The notes beneath the pieces are model-generated. The model ran no database searches. It was not told the DNA's origin and saw only the letters and a list, made by a program, of their open reading frames with translations. The translations under genes were made by a program, and so were the position numbers. From positions 992,001 to 1,056,000 of the forward strand of contig NZ_PHNC01000029.1 of NCBI RefSeq assembly GCF_003121295.1: a DNA stretch of 64,000 bases, read 5' to 3'. Below, piece by piece: positions 48,849 to 58,012 of this stretch (position 1 is its first letter; each line of letters starts with the position of its first letter). This DNA comes from Streptomyces orinoci (lineage in GTDB: Bacteria > Actinomycetota > Actinomycetes > Streptomycetales > Streptomycetaceae).

Positions 48849-50303
48849 ATGGACTCGGCCGCAGCCGCCGTGTCGGCGCCGGGGCCGGGCCCGGCCGGGA
48901 TCGCGGGCCGGAGCGGCCGGAGCAGCTGGAGCACCACCCTGCGGGCACCACGGCTCGACCCCTACTGGGTGGCCGGAGCCTTCTTCGTCCTCTACTCGCT
49001 GCTCTCCCTGACCCGCTACCGGCAGCTGCTCACCATGTCCTGGGACCTGGGCATCTTCGAGCAGGCCATCAAGGGCTACGCCCACCTGGGGGCGCCCATA
49101 GTCGATCTCAAGGGACCCGGCACCAATATCCTCGGCGATCACTTCAGCCCGGTCACCGCGCTGATAGCGCCCTTCTACCGGGTCTTCCCCACCCCGGTGA
49201 CCCTGCTGGTGGCCCAGGCCCTGCTGTTCGCGCTGTCCGCGGTGCCGGTCACCCGGCTCGCCGCCGGGCTGCTCGGCCGGGGGCGCGGGCTGGCCATAGG
49301 CATCGCCTACGGGGCCTCCTGGGGCATCCAGCGCGCGGTGGACTTCGACTTCCATGAGATCGCCTTCGCCATGCCGCTGCTGGCCTTCTCCCTGGAGGCC
49401 GTGGTGCGCCGGCGGTGGCGGGCCGCGGTGCTGTGGGCGCTGCCGCTGGTGCTGGTCAAGGAGGACCTGGGGGTCACCCTGGCCGCCATCGGGGTGGTGA
49501 TCCTGATACGTCTGCGGCCGCCGCGCCGCGACCCCCGCCGGTCCGCCCTGGCCCTGGGAGTGGTGGTCTTCGGGCTGGCCGCCACCGTGCTGACCGTGTC
49601 CGTACTGATACCGGCCTTCAACGCCACCGGCTCCTACGACTACTGGAACAAGGTGGACGGAAATGGCCCCGCCCCCACCATCCCGGTGCTCACCGCGGTC
49701 CGCACCCTGCTGTGGGTCCTGCTCCCCACCACCGGACTGCTGGCCCTGCGCTCCCCGCTGCTGATCGCCGCCCTGCCCACCCTCGCCTGGCGCTTTGTCT
49801 CCCATGACGACCACTACTGGGGGACCGACTGGCACTACAACGCGGTGCTGATGCCCATCGTCTTCATCGCCCTGACCGACGCCCTCGCCCGCGCCCGGGA
49901 GTCCCGCAGGCCCTGGCTGCGTACCTATGCCCGTCAGCTGCCGGCGGCGGTGGCCGGTGCGGCGCTCTCGCTGAGCGCGGCCCTGCCGCTGTACAACCTG
50001 ACGCTGCCGGAGACCTACCGCACTCCCCCGGCCGTCCGGGCCGCCGAGCGGCTGCTGGACCGGATACCGGACCACGCCACGGTGGAGGCGGACATCGAGC
50101 CCATCAGCCGGCTGGCGGGCCGCTGCCGGGTGCTGTGGATAGGGGACACCCGGGGCATCGTCCCGGACTATGTCGCCCTGCACACCACCGACGGCCGGAC
50201 GCCCCAGGAGCTGATAGCCGGGTCCCAGCAGGCGCACCCCGGCACCGCCTACCAACTCCTGGGCAGCGCGGGCGGTTATACGGTGCTCAGGCGGACCGCC
50301 TGA
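48849..50303 (+). CDS. DUF2079 integral membrane protein
   Basis: 484 aa, ATG at 48849. DUF2079 signature: YRQLLTMSWDLGIFEQAIKGYAHLG, then ILGDHFSPVTALIAPFYRVFPTP and DFDFHEIAFAMPLLAF, KEDLGVTLA and SHDDHYWGTDWHYNAVLMPIVFIAL. About 9-10 membrane helices are followed by a cytosolic or periplasmic C-terminus of about 90 residues (VEADIEPISRLAGRCRVLWIGD). The fold recalls GT-C glycosyltransferases, with conserved D and H in outer loops, so a lipid-linked sugar transferase role is plausible. It is convergent with mfd (15-base gap). Confidence 0.88.
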   Translation: MDSAAAAVSAPGPGPAGIAGRSGRSSWSTTLRAPRLDPYWVAGAFFVLYSLLSLTRYRQLLTMSWDLGIFEQAIKGYAHLGAPIVDLKGPGTNILGDHFSPVTALIAPFYRVFPTPVTLLVAQALLFALSAVPVTRLAAGLLGRGRGLAIGIAYGASWGIQRAVDFDFHEIAFAMPLLAFSLEAVVRRRWRAAVLWALPLVLVKEDLGVTLAAIGVVILIRLRPPRRDPRRSALALGVVVFGLAATVLTVSVLIPAFNATGSYDYWNKVDGNGPAPTIPVLTAVRTLLWVLLPTTGLLALRSPLLIAALPTLAWRFVSHDDHYWGTDWHYNAVLMPIVFIALTDALARARESRRPWLRTYARQLPAAVAGAALSLSAALPLYNLTLPETYRTPPAVRAAERLLDRIPDHATVEADIEPISRLAGRCRVLWIGDTRGIVPDYVALHTTDGRTPQELIAGSQQAHPGTAYQLLGSAGGYTVLRRTA

Positions 50304-50318
50304 GCACCGGCGGCGGCC

Positions 50319-53300
50319 TCAGCCGAGGATGGTGGTGAGGAACTCCCCCGTCCAGGCCAGCAGTTCCCGGCCGACCAGCGGCTTGCCGCCGATGCGGGCC
50401 GTGGCCGGGCGCGGCACCAGGATCTGCCGGGTGGCGGGCTTGAGGACGGTACGCGGATAGAGCCGCATCAGCCGCAGCTCCTGGGACTCGCGCAACTCCA
50501 CCGGCCCGAAGCGGACATTGGAGCCCTGGAGCGTGATGTCGGTGACCCCGCAGGCCCGGGCCAGCATCCGCAGCCCGGCCACCAGCAGCAGATTCTCCAC
50601 CGGCTCGGGCAACTTGCCGTAGCGGTCGGTGAGTTCCTCGCGGACGGCCTTGATGTCCTCCTCGCTGTTGGCGGAGGCGATGGCCCGGTACGCCTGGAGC
50701 CGCAGCCGCTCGCCCGGCGCATAGTCGTGCGGGACATGCGCGTCCACCGGCAGTTCGATCTTCACCTCCAGCGGGGGCTCGGCCTCCGCTGCGCCGCCCT
50801 CCAGGGAGGCGCGGTAGTCGGCCACCGCCTCGCCGACCATGCGGATATAGAGGTCGAAGCCAACGCCCGCGATATGGCCGGACTGTTCACCGCCGAGCAG
50901 ATTGCCCGCGCCGCGGATCTCCAGGTCCTTCATCGCCACATACATACCGGCGCCCATCTCGGTGTGCTGGGCGATGGTGGCCAGCCGCTCATGGGCGGTC
51001 TCGGTGAGCGGCTTCTCCGGCGGATAGAGGAAGTAGGCGTAGCCGCGCTCCCGGCTGCGGCCCACCCGCCCGCGCAGCTGATGCAGCTGGGAGAGGCCGA
51101 AGTTGTCGCCGCGTTCCACGATCAGGGTGTTGGCGTTGGAGATGTCGATGCCCGACTCCACGATGGTGGTGGAGACCAGGACGTCGAAGCGCTTCTCCCA
51201 GAAGTCCACCACCACCTGTTCCAGCGCGGACTCCGACATCTGGCCGTGGGCGGTGGCGATCCGGGCCTCCGGCACCAGTTCCCGCAGCCGGGCGGCGGCC
51301 CGGTCGATGGACTCCACCCGGTTGTGGATATAGAAGACCTGGCCCTCGCGCAGCAGTTCACGCCGGATGGCGGCGGCGATCTGCTTCTGGTCGTACGGCC
51401 CCACGAAGGTCAGCACCGGGTGGCGCTCCTCCGGCGGGGTGGTGATGGTGGACATCTCCCGGATGCCGGTGACCGCCATCTCCAGGGTGCGCGGAATGGG
51501 GGTGGCGGACATGGTCAGTACGTCCACATTGGCGCGCAGCTTCTTCAGCTGCTCCTTGTGCTCCACACCGAAGCGCTGCTCCTCGTCCACGATGACCAGG
51601 CCCAGGTCCTTGAACCTGGTCTCGGAGGAGAACAGCCGGTGGGTGCCGATGACCACATCCACCGAGCCTTCGCGCAGGCCCTCCAGCACCGCCTTGGCCT
51701 CGGCGTCGGTCTGGAACCGCGACAACGCCTTGACCACGACCGGGAATTGGGAGTAGCGCTCGGAGAAGGTGCCGAAGTGCTGCTGCACCAGCAGGGTGGT
51801 GGGCACCAGTACGGCCACCTGCTTGCCGTCCTGCACCGCCTTGAAGGCCGCGCGCACCGCGATCTCGGTCTTGCCATAGCCGACATCACCGCAGATCAGC
51901 CGGTCCATGGGGACGGACTTCTCCATGTCCTCCTTGACCTCGGCGATGGTGGTCAGCTGGTCGGGGGTCTCGGCGTAGGGGAAGGCGTCCTCCAGCTCCC
52001 GCTGCCAGGGGGTGTCCGCGCCGAAGGCATGGCCGGGGGCGGCCATCCGGGCCGAGTAGAGCTTGATCAGGTCGGCGGCGATCTCCTTGACCGCCTTCTT
52101 GGCGCGGGCCTTGGTCTTGGTCCAGTCCGCGCCGCCCAGCCGGTGCAGGGTGGGGGACTCCCCGCCCACGTACTTGGTGACCTGCTCCAGCTGGTCGGTG
52201 GGGATATAGAGCCGGTCGCCGGGCTGGCCGCGCTTGGCCGGGGCGTACTCCACCAGCAGATACTCGCGGGTGGCGCCCTGGACGGTGCGCTGGACCATCT
52301 CCAGGTAGCGCCCCACACCGTGCTGTTCATGGACGATGAAGTCGCCGGTCTGGAGGGTGAGCGGGTCGATGGTCTTACGGCGGCGGGCCGGCATCCGGCC
52401 CATGTCCTTGCTGGCGGCCTTCTGCCCGGACAGATCGGTCTCGGTGAGCACCGCGATCTTCAGTCCGGGATCGACAAAGCCGTTGTCCAGACTGGCGCAG
52501 GAGACATGGACCACGGACGGGGAGAGCTCGGGCAGGTCGGCGTCCAGCCGGGCGGCGATGCCCTCGCCGCCGAGCACCTCCACGGTACGGGCGGCCGGGC
52601 CATGGCCCTCGGTGAGGAAGACAGTGCGCCAGCCGTCGGCCAGCCAGCCCTTGGTGTCGGCCAGGGCGCGGGCGGTGTCACCGCGGTAGCTCTCCGGGGC
52701 GCGCATGCCCAGCTTGAGGGTGTCGGCGCCGTCCAAGTCCGCGCCGGCCGCGCCGAGTTCGGTGTCGCCGGAGGCGAACGGGGTCACCGACCACCACATC
52801 ATGCCCAGCTCGCGGGCGCGGTCGCGGACATCGGCGATGCCCCACAGGGAGGCGGCGCCCACATCGATGGGGGCCTCACCACCGCCGGCCGTGGCCGACC
52901 AGGAGGCCTGGAGGAACTCCTGGGAGGTGGCCACCAGATCCGCGGCCCGGGTGCGTACCCGCTCCGGGTCGCAGACCACCGTCATACTGCCCGCCGGAAG
53001 CACATCCAGCAGCAGCTCCATCTCGTCCACCAGCACCGGGGCCAGGGACTCCATGCCCTCCACGGCGATGCCCTCGGCCAGCTTGCCCAGCAGCTCGCCC
53101 AACTCCGGGTGGCTCTCGGCCAGTTCGGCGGCGCGGGCCCGTACCTCGTCGGTGAGCAGCAGCTCCCGGCAGGGCGGGGCCCACAGACCGTGCTCGGCGA
53201 TCTCCAGGGAGCGCTGGTCGGCCACCTTGAAGTAGCGGATCTCCTCCACCTCGTCGCCCCAGAACTCGATGCGCAGCGGGTGTTCCTCGGTGGGCGGGAA

Positions 53301-53876
53301 GACATCCAGGATGCCGCCGCGCACCGCGAACTCGCCGCGGTTCTCGACCAGTTCGACGCGCGAGTAGGCGGCCGCGGCCAGGGCGTCCACCACCTCTTCG
53401 AGGTCGGCGCTGCGTCCGCTGCGCAGGCTCACCGGCTCCAGGTCGCCCAGCCCCTTGACCTGGGGCTGGAGTACGGAGCGGATGGGGGCGACGACCACGC
53501 TCACGGGGCCGGCGGCCGGGTCGTCGGCGGCGGGGTGGGCCAGCCGGCGCAGTACGGCCAGCCGGCGGCCGACGGTGTCCGAGCGGGGGGAGAGCCGCTC
53601 ATGCGGCAGGGTCTCCCAGGCGGGGTAGTCCACCACGGCGTCCGGCGGCAGCAGGGAGCGCAGCGCGGCGGCGAGGTCCTCGGCCTCGCGGCCGGTGGCG
53701 GTCACCGCCAGCACCGGCCGTTTGGCGTCCCGGGCCAGGGCGGCGATGGCGAAGGGGCGGGCGGCGGGCGGGCCGACCAGATCCAGGTGCGGCCGGTTGC
53801 CGTCGGCCGCGGCCTTGACCGCCTCGGCGAGCGCCGGATCGTTGACGACGGCGTCGAGCAGACCGTGCAGGCTCAT
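50319..53876 (-). CDS. mfd: Transcription-repair coupling factor Mfd
   Basis: 1185 aa from the ATG at 53876. UvrB-like domains 1-3 (about 1-350), the RNA polymerase interaction domain (QTGDFIVHEQHGVGRYLEMVQR, about 510-590), then RecG-like helicase domains: Walker A GDVGYGKTEIAVRAAFKAV, Walker B DEEQRFGVEHKE, SATPIPRTLEMAVTGIRE, FYIHNRVESIDRAAARLREL, the TRG motif region QLHQLRGRVGRSRERGYAY and a C-terminal regulatory domain. It removes RNA polymerase stalled at lesions and recruits UvrA. The 297 bases upstream (53877-54173) carry no gene. Confidence 0.97.
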   Translation of the reverse strand: MSLHGLLDAVVNDPALAEAVKAAADGNRPHLDLVGPPAARPFAIAALARDAKRPVLAVTATGREAEDLAAALRSLLPPDAVVDYPAWETLPHERLSPRSDTVGRRLAVLRRLAHPAADDPAAGPVSVVVAPIRSVLQPQVKGLGDLEPVSLRSGRSADLEEVVDALAAAAYSRVELVENRGEFAVRGGILDVFPPTEEHPLRIEFWGDEVEEIRYFKVADQRSLEIAEHGLWAPPCRELLLTDEVRARAAELAESHPELGELLGKLAEGIAVEGMESLAPVLVDEMELLLDVLPAGSMTVVCDPERVRTRAADLVATSQEFLQASWSATAGGGEAPIDVGAASLWGIADVRDRARELGMMWWSVTPFASGDTELGAAGADLDGADTLKLGMRAPESYRGDTARALADTKGWLADGWRTVFLTEGHGPAARTVEVLGGEGIAARLDADLPELSPSVVHVSCASLDNGFVDPGLKIAVLTETDLSGQKAASKDMGRMPARRRKTIDPLTLQTGDFIVHEQHGVGRYLEMVQRTVQGATREYLLVEYAPAKRGQPGDRLYIPTDQLEQVTKYVGGESPTLHRLGGADWTKTKARAKKAVKEIAADLIKLYSARMAAPGHAFGADTPWQRELEDAFPYAETPDQLTTIAEVKEDMEKSVPMDRLICGDVGYGKTEIAVRAAFKAVQDGKQVAVLVPTTLLVQQHFGTFSERYSQFPVVVKALSRFQTDAEAKAVLEGLREGSVDVVIGTHRLFSSETRFKDLGLVIVDEEQRFGVEHKEQLKKLRANVDVLTMSATPIPRTLEMAVTGIREMSTITTPPEERHPVLTFVGPYDQKQIAAAIRRELLREGQVFYIHNRVESIDRAAARLRELVPEARIATAHGQMSESALEQVVVDFWEKRFDVLVSTTIVESGIDISNANTLIVERGDNFGLSQLHQLRGRVGRSRERGYAYFLYPPEKPLTETAHERLATIAQHTEMGAGMYVAMKDLEIRGAGNLLGGEQSGHIAGVGFDLYIRMVGEAVADYRASLEGGAAEAEPPLEVKIELPVDAHVPHDYAPGERLRLQAYRAIASANSEEDIKAVREELTDRYGKLPEPVENLLLVAGLRMLARACGVTDITLQGSNVRFGPVELRESQELRLMRLYPRTVLKPATRQILVPRPATARIGGKPLVGRELLAWTGEFLTTILG

Positions 53877-54173
53877 AAAGGGCTTCCGTCCCGGGGGGGT
53901 GGACAACGCGAACCGCCCGGCTCGTCGGGTGGACGGGGCCGGGTGCGTACTCCAGCGTACGACGGGGGTCGGACAGGGGCTTCGTGGAATGACCCCGGCC
54001 CCTGGTCCGGACGCGCACCCCCGTGGTGCGTCCGGGCCGGGGCCGGGGCCGGCACTTGCGTGCGGGCCGGTTGCGCCTGCGGCGGGCTGCCCCCACCCAC
54101 GCGCCACCCGTTGCTCCCCACGTGAGGGTGCGCTTTCCGGTGGGGGCCGGGCGCCGTTGGCGGCTTTCCCCCG

Positions 54174-56735
54174 TCAGTCCGTGGCGATGGCCTTGAGGAC
54201 GTTCATGCGGCCCGCCCGGAACGCCGGGGCCAGGGCGGCGGCCAGGCCGACCAGGGCCGAGCCCAGGAAGACCGCGCCCAGTGTGGGCCAGGGGATCTCC
54301 AGGACGTCCAGCCCCTGCAAGGCCAGCAGCTTCTGGGCGGTGGCGCCCCAGCCCAGCCCCAGGCCCAGCCCCAGCAGCGCGCCGAACAGGGCGATCACCA
54401 CCGACTCCAGGCGGATCATGCGGCGCAGCTGGCGGCGGGAGAGGCCGATGGCCCGCATCAGGCCGATCTCCCGGGTCCGCTCGACCACCGACAGGGCCAG
54501 GGTGTTCACCACACCGAGGATGGCCACGATGACCGCCAGGGCCAGCAGGCCGTAGATCAGGTTGAGCAGCTGGCCCACCTGGTCCTTGATCAGCTTCTTG
54601 TAGTCGGACTGGTCGCGGACCTTGATCTGCGGATAGTCGGCCATGGCGGCCTTGAGCGAGGCGGCGGCCTCCTTGGCGTGGCCGTCCTGCGCCTTGGCGA
54701 ACAGCATCCGCGGCGGCGGCATCTTGTCGGCCGGCAGGTACCGCTTGGCGGTGGCGGTGCTGAGGTACATCGCCCCCTTGTCGAAGGCGGTGTCGTCCGA
54801 GGTGATGGCGTTGACCCTGAGCCTGGCGGTGCTGCCGTCGGTCATGGCCACGGTGAGCCGGTCGCCCAGCTTGACCTTGTGATCCTTGGCGAAGCCCTCG
54901 GGCACCGACATGGCGTCCGCGGCGTAGGCCCCGGAGAGCTTGCCCTGGACGGTCTGCCGGCGCAGGTCCTGGGCGTAGCTGGGGTCGGCGGCGGTCAGCC
55001 GCTGGTTGCCGGACTTGCCGTCGGGGGTGGTGACCCTGGCGCTCACCTCGGTGTACTCGGTGAGGTGGTCGAGGTACCGGGCCGACCTGGCGGCCTTGAG
55101 CATCGCCGGGGTGTAGCCCTTGCCGCCGCTCTCCATGATGAAGTCCGCGCCCACCGACCGGTCCACCTGGTCGGTGGCCGAGGCGACCATCGAGGAGCCC
55201 ACCACCGAGAGGGCGGCGACCAGCGAGAGGCCGATCATCAGGGCCGAGGCGGTGGCGCCGGTGCGGCGCGGGTTGCGCAGGGCGTTGCGCTCGGCGAGCC
55301 GGCCCACCGGGCCGAAGACCCGCAGCACCACCGCGCTGATCACCCGGACGATCAGGCCCGCCAGCAGCGGTCCCACCACCACCAGCCCGATCAGGCTGAG
55401 CAGGATGCCCAGGCCCAGCAGGGCCGAGCCGGAGGACGCCCGGTCCGACCGGGCGGCCAGCAGCAGGGCGCCGCCGCCGGCCGCGGTGAGCAGTACGCCC
55501 AGGGCGGCGCGTACCTTGCCCGCCTTGGCGTCTCCGGGGTTGCCGGCGTCGCGCAGGGCGGCCATCGGGGAGATCTTCCCGGCCCGGCGGGCGGGCAGAT
55601 AGGCGGCCAGCACGGTGACCACCACACCGATGGCCAGGCCCACCAGGGGGGTGGTGGCCTTGACGGTCAGGTCGGCGGTGTCCAGCTTCATGCCCAGGGA
55701 GCCCATGAGCTTCATCAGCCCCACGGCCAGGCCGATGCCGCCGCCGATGCCCAGCACCGAGCCGGTCACCCCCAGCAGCAGCGCCTCCGCCAGCACCGAG
55801 CGGTTGATCTGGCGGCGGCTGGAGCCGATGGCCCGCATCAGGCCGATCTCCCGGGTGCGCTGGGCGACCAGCATGGAGAAGGTGTTGACGATCAGGAAGA
55901 TGCCCACCAGGACGGCGATGCCGGCGAAGCCGAGCAGCGCGTACTTCATCACGTCCAGCACCGAGCCGAGGCTCTTCTTGTTCTCCTTCTTGCTCTCGGC
56001 CGCGGTGTGCACCTGGTAGCCCTCGCCGATGGCGGCGGTGACGTTCTTCTTCAGCTGCTCGTCACTGACGCCGGAGGCGGCGGTCAGCCCGTAGCCGGTG
56101 AACGCCCGGGCGCTGCCCAGCAGTTTGGTCTGGGCGGTGGCGGTGTCGAAGTAGAGGACGGCCGCACCGGGGTTGGTGGTCTTGTAGGTGGCCAGGCCCA
56201 CCACATGCACCCGGAAGTCACCGGGGGCGGCGATCACCCGCAGGGTGTCGCCCACCTTCACATGGTGCTTCTCGGCGGTGTCGGAGTCCAGGACGGCCTC
56301 ATCGGCGCCCCTCGGCTGATGGCCGCGGGTGATGTCCATGGACTTGCGCTGGCTGTCGTTCCAGTTGAGGCCGACCGTGGGAGCGCCCGAACTGGGGCTC
56401 AAGCTCTGCTTGTTGGCGGTGGTCACCGTGATGTTCCTGGTGGCGGCCTCCGGTTCGACCTTGGCCACCCCCGGCACCCCGGCCAGCCGGTCCCGCAGGG
56501 AGGCGGGCAGGGTGGCGGGGATGCTGCTCTCCTGGGCGTTGTCCTTCTCCTTGGGCTGGACGTCCACATCGGAGGCAACGGTGGCGAAGAGCTTGTCGAA
56601 GGTGGCGGTCATGGTGTCGGTGAACACCAGAGTGCCGCAGACAAAGGCTACCGAGAGCAGCACGGCGATCAGGGAGAGCGCCATCCGGCCTTTGTGCGAA
56701 AGGAAGTTGCGCAGGGAGGTGCGGAAGATGGTCAC
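54174..56735 (-). CDS. FtsX-like ABC transporter permease (paralogue)
   Basis: 853 aa, GTG at 56735 overlapping the ATPase stop (GTGA). The same duplicated FtsX layout as 31596-34121: GRMALSLIAVLLSVAFVCGTLVF, an outer domain to about 250, RTREIGLMRAIGSSRRQINRSVLAEA, LAERNALRNPRRTGATASALMIGLSL in the middle and RTREIGLMRAIGLSRRQLRRMIRLE near the C-terminus, ending RAGRMNVLKAIATD. It forms an exporter with 56732-57520. The outer domains differ clearly from the paralogue, which suggests a different substrate. Confidence 0.9.
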   Translation of the reverse strand: MTIFRTSLRNFLSHKGRMALSLIAVLLSVAFVCGTLVFTDTMTATFDKLFATVASDVDVQPKEKDNAQESSIPATLPASLRDRLAGVPGVAKVEPEAATRNITVTTANKQSLSPSSGAPTVGLNWNDSQRKSMDITRGHQPRGADEAVLDSDTAEKHHVKVGDTLRVIAAPGDFRVHVVGLATYKTTNPGAAVLYFDTATAQTKLLGSARAFTGYGLTAASGVSDEQLKKNVTAAIGEGYQVHTAAESKKENKKSLGSVLDVMKYALLGFAGIAVLVGIFLIVNTFSMLVAQRTREIGLMRAIGSSRRQINRSVLAEALLLGVTGSVLGIGGGIGLAVGLMKLMGSLGMKLDTADLTVKATTPLVGLAIGVVVTVLAAYLPARRAGKISPMAALRDAGNPGDAKAGKVRAALGVLLTAAGGGALLLAARSDRASSGSALLGLGILLSLIGLVVVGPLLAGLIVRVISAVVLRVFGPVGRLAERNALRNPRRTGATASALMIGLSLVAALSVVGSSMVASATDQVDRSVGADFIMESGGKGYTPAMLKAARSARYLDHLTEYTEVSARVTTPDGKSGNQRLTAADPSYAQDLRRQTVQGKLSGAYAADAMSVPEGFAKDHKVKLGDRLTVAMTDGSTARLRVNAITSDDTAFDKGAMYLSTATAKRYLPADKMPPPRMLFAKAQDGHAKEAAASLKAAMADYPQIKVRDQSDYKKLIKDQVGQLLNLIYGLLALAVIVAILGVVNTLALSVVERTREIGLMRAIGLSRRQLRRMIRLESVVIALFGALLGLGLGLGWGATAQKLLALQGLDVLEIPWPTLGAVFLGSALVGLAAALAPAFRAGRMNVLKAIATD

Positions 56736-57520
56736 GAGACACGTCCCCGGGCGTCGAAGTGCTTCATCCGCTCGAAGACCATCTCGGCCGTCGGCTGGTG
56801 CATTTCATCCACGATGCGGCCGTCGGCGAGGTAGAGCACCCGGTCCGCATAGGAGGCGGCCACCGCGTCATGGGTCACCATGACTATGGTCTGCCCGAGT
56901 TCGTCCACCGAGCGGCGGAGGAAGCCCAGCACCTCGGCCCCGGCCCTGGAGTCCAGGTTCCCGGTCGGCTCGTCACCGAAGATGATCTCGGGACGGGCGG
57001 CCAGGGCGCGGGCGACGGCCACCCGCTGCTGCTGGCCGCCGGAGAGCTGGTTGGGGCGGTGCTTCAGCCGTCCGGCCAGGCCCACCGTCTCCACCACCCG
57101 GTCCAGCCAGGCCCGGTCGGGCTTGCGGCCCGCGATGTCCATGGGGAGGGTGATGTTCTCGATGGCGTTGAGGGTGGGCAGCAGGTTGAACGCCTGGAAG
57201 ATAAAGCCGATCCGGTCCCGGCGCAGCCGGGTGAGCTTTTTGTCCTTGAGCCCGGTGATCTCGGTCTCATCGATCCAGATCTGACCGGAGGTGACGGTGT
57301 CCAGCCCGGCCAGACAGTGCATCAGGGTGGACTTGCCGGAGCCGGAGGGCCCCATGATGGCGGTGAACCGCCCCCGGGCGATGTCCACATCCACCTGGTC
57401 CAGCGCGGTGACCCGGGTCTCCCCCGAGCCATAGGACTTGACGATCCGCCGCCCACGCGCCGCGACGGCCGCATGTCCTCCACTGCCCCCGGTCCTGGGA
57501 ATCGATACAGCCGTAGTCAC
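56732..57520 (-). CDS. MacB-type ABC transporter ATP-binding protein (paralogue)
   Basis: 262 aa from the GTG at 57520 with AGGAG 8 bases upstream. Walker A GPSGSGKSTLMHC, FIFQAFNLLPTLNAIENITLPMDIAGRKPDRAW, signature LSGGQQQRVAVARAL, Walker B IIFGDEPTGNLDSRAG. Long identical stretches are shared with 30775-31557 (for example LKHRPNQLSGGQQQRVAVAR). Energises the FtsX-like permease it overlaps. The N-terminal 25 residues are Gly/Ala-rich and differ from the paralogue. Confidence 0.93.
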   Translation of the reverse strand: MTTAVSIPRTGGSGGHAAVAARGRRIVKSYGSGETRVTALDQVDVDIARGRFTAIMGPSGSGKSTLMHCLAGLDTVTSGQIWIDETEITGLKDKKLTRLRRDRIGFIFQAFNLLPTLNAIENITLPMDIAGRKPDRAWLDRVVETVGLAGRLKHRPNQLSGGQQQRVAVARALAARPEIIFGDEPTGNLDSRAGAEVLGFLRRSVDELGQTIVMVTHDAVAASYADRVLYLADGRIVDEMHQPTAEMVFERMKHFDARGRVS

Positions 57521-58012
57521 GGTGAGTCTCCTGAACGCTTGTCCGCTGAAGTGGTGTCCAGCCTGCTGGACGGCGGCCCCGGTCACGATGGGGCTGGTCC
57601 GTCTGTTGACGGTGGTGCTAGCCCCACCACCCCTCCCCCGGCCACCGTCACAAGGCTAGGGAGCGGTGGCGGTCCGCCCCTCCTGCTGCGGGACGAGCCG
57701 CGGCCTCGGAGAACGTAGGGGCCGCCCCCTAGGGGTCCGGCCGGTGTCCGTATTGCGTGGACGGCAAGCGCCCCTCAGCCCAAGGGGATTGACGGTCACC
57801 ACGGCATCCGGCGTTCAACCCGCCCGGAAGCCACATGAGCAGCCATCGGCTGTCGCTTCCCCGGACGAGCGCCCCTAACTGTCCGGCGCATCCCGGGTGT
57901 TGGAGCCCTGATCACCGACCGAGGGCAGTACGAGCCGCGCGGCCTGTCAACCGGTTGAAGCCCCAGCCATCCGTCACGGGGGAGGCGGACAGCTGGGGCG
58001 CTCTGGCGGAAA
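57521..58012. other. Intergenic stretch marking the start of the right accessory block
   Basis: 492 bases with no supported ORF. It holds the promoter of the ABC exporter (minus strand) and the 3' flank of the methyltransferase operon. A local dyad, gacggtggtgctagccccaccacc (57610-57633, imperfect), is the only structure noted. No tRNA end, att-like direct repeat or integrase was seen. Confidence 0.4.

Noticed and set aside
50727..54125. 1132-codon open frame on the plus strand
   Set aside because: It lies wholly antisense to mfd, whose helicase motifs are intact. Composition (Gly/His/Gln/Leu-rich, no domain) is that of a GC-rich shadow frame.
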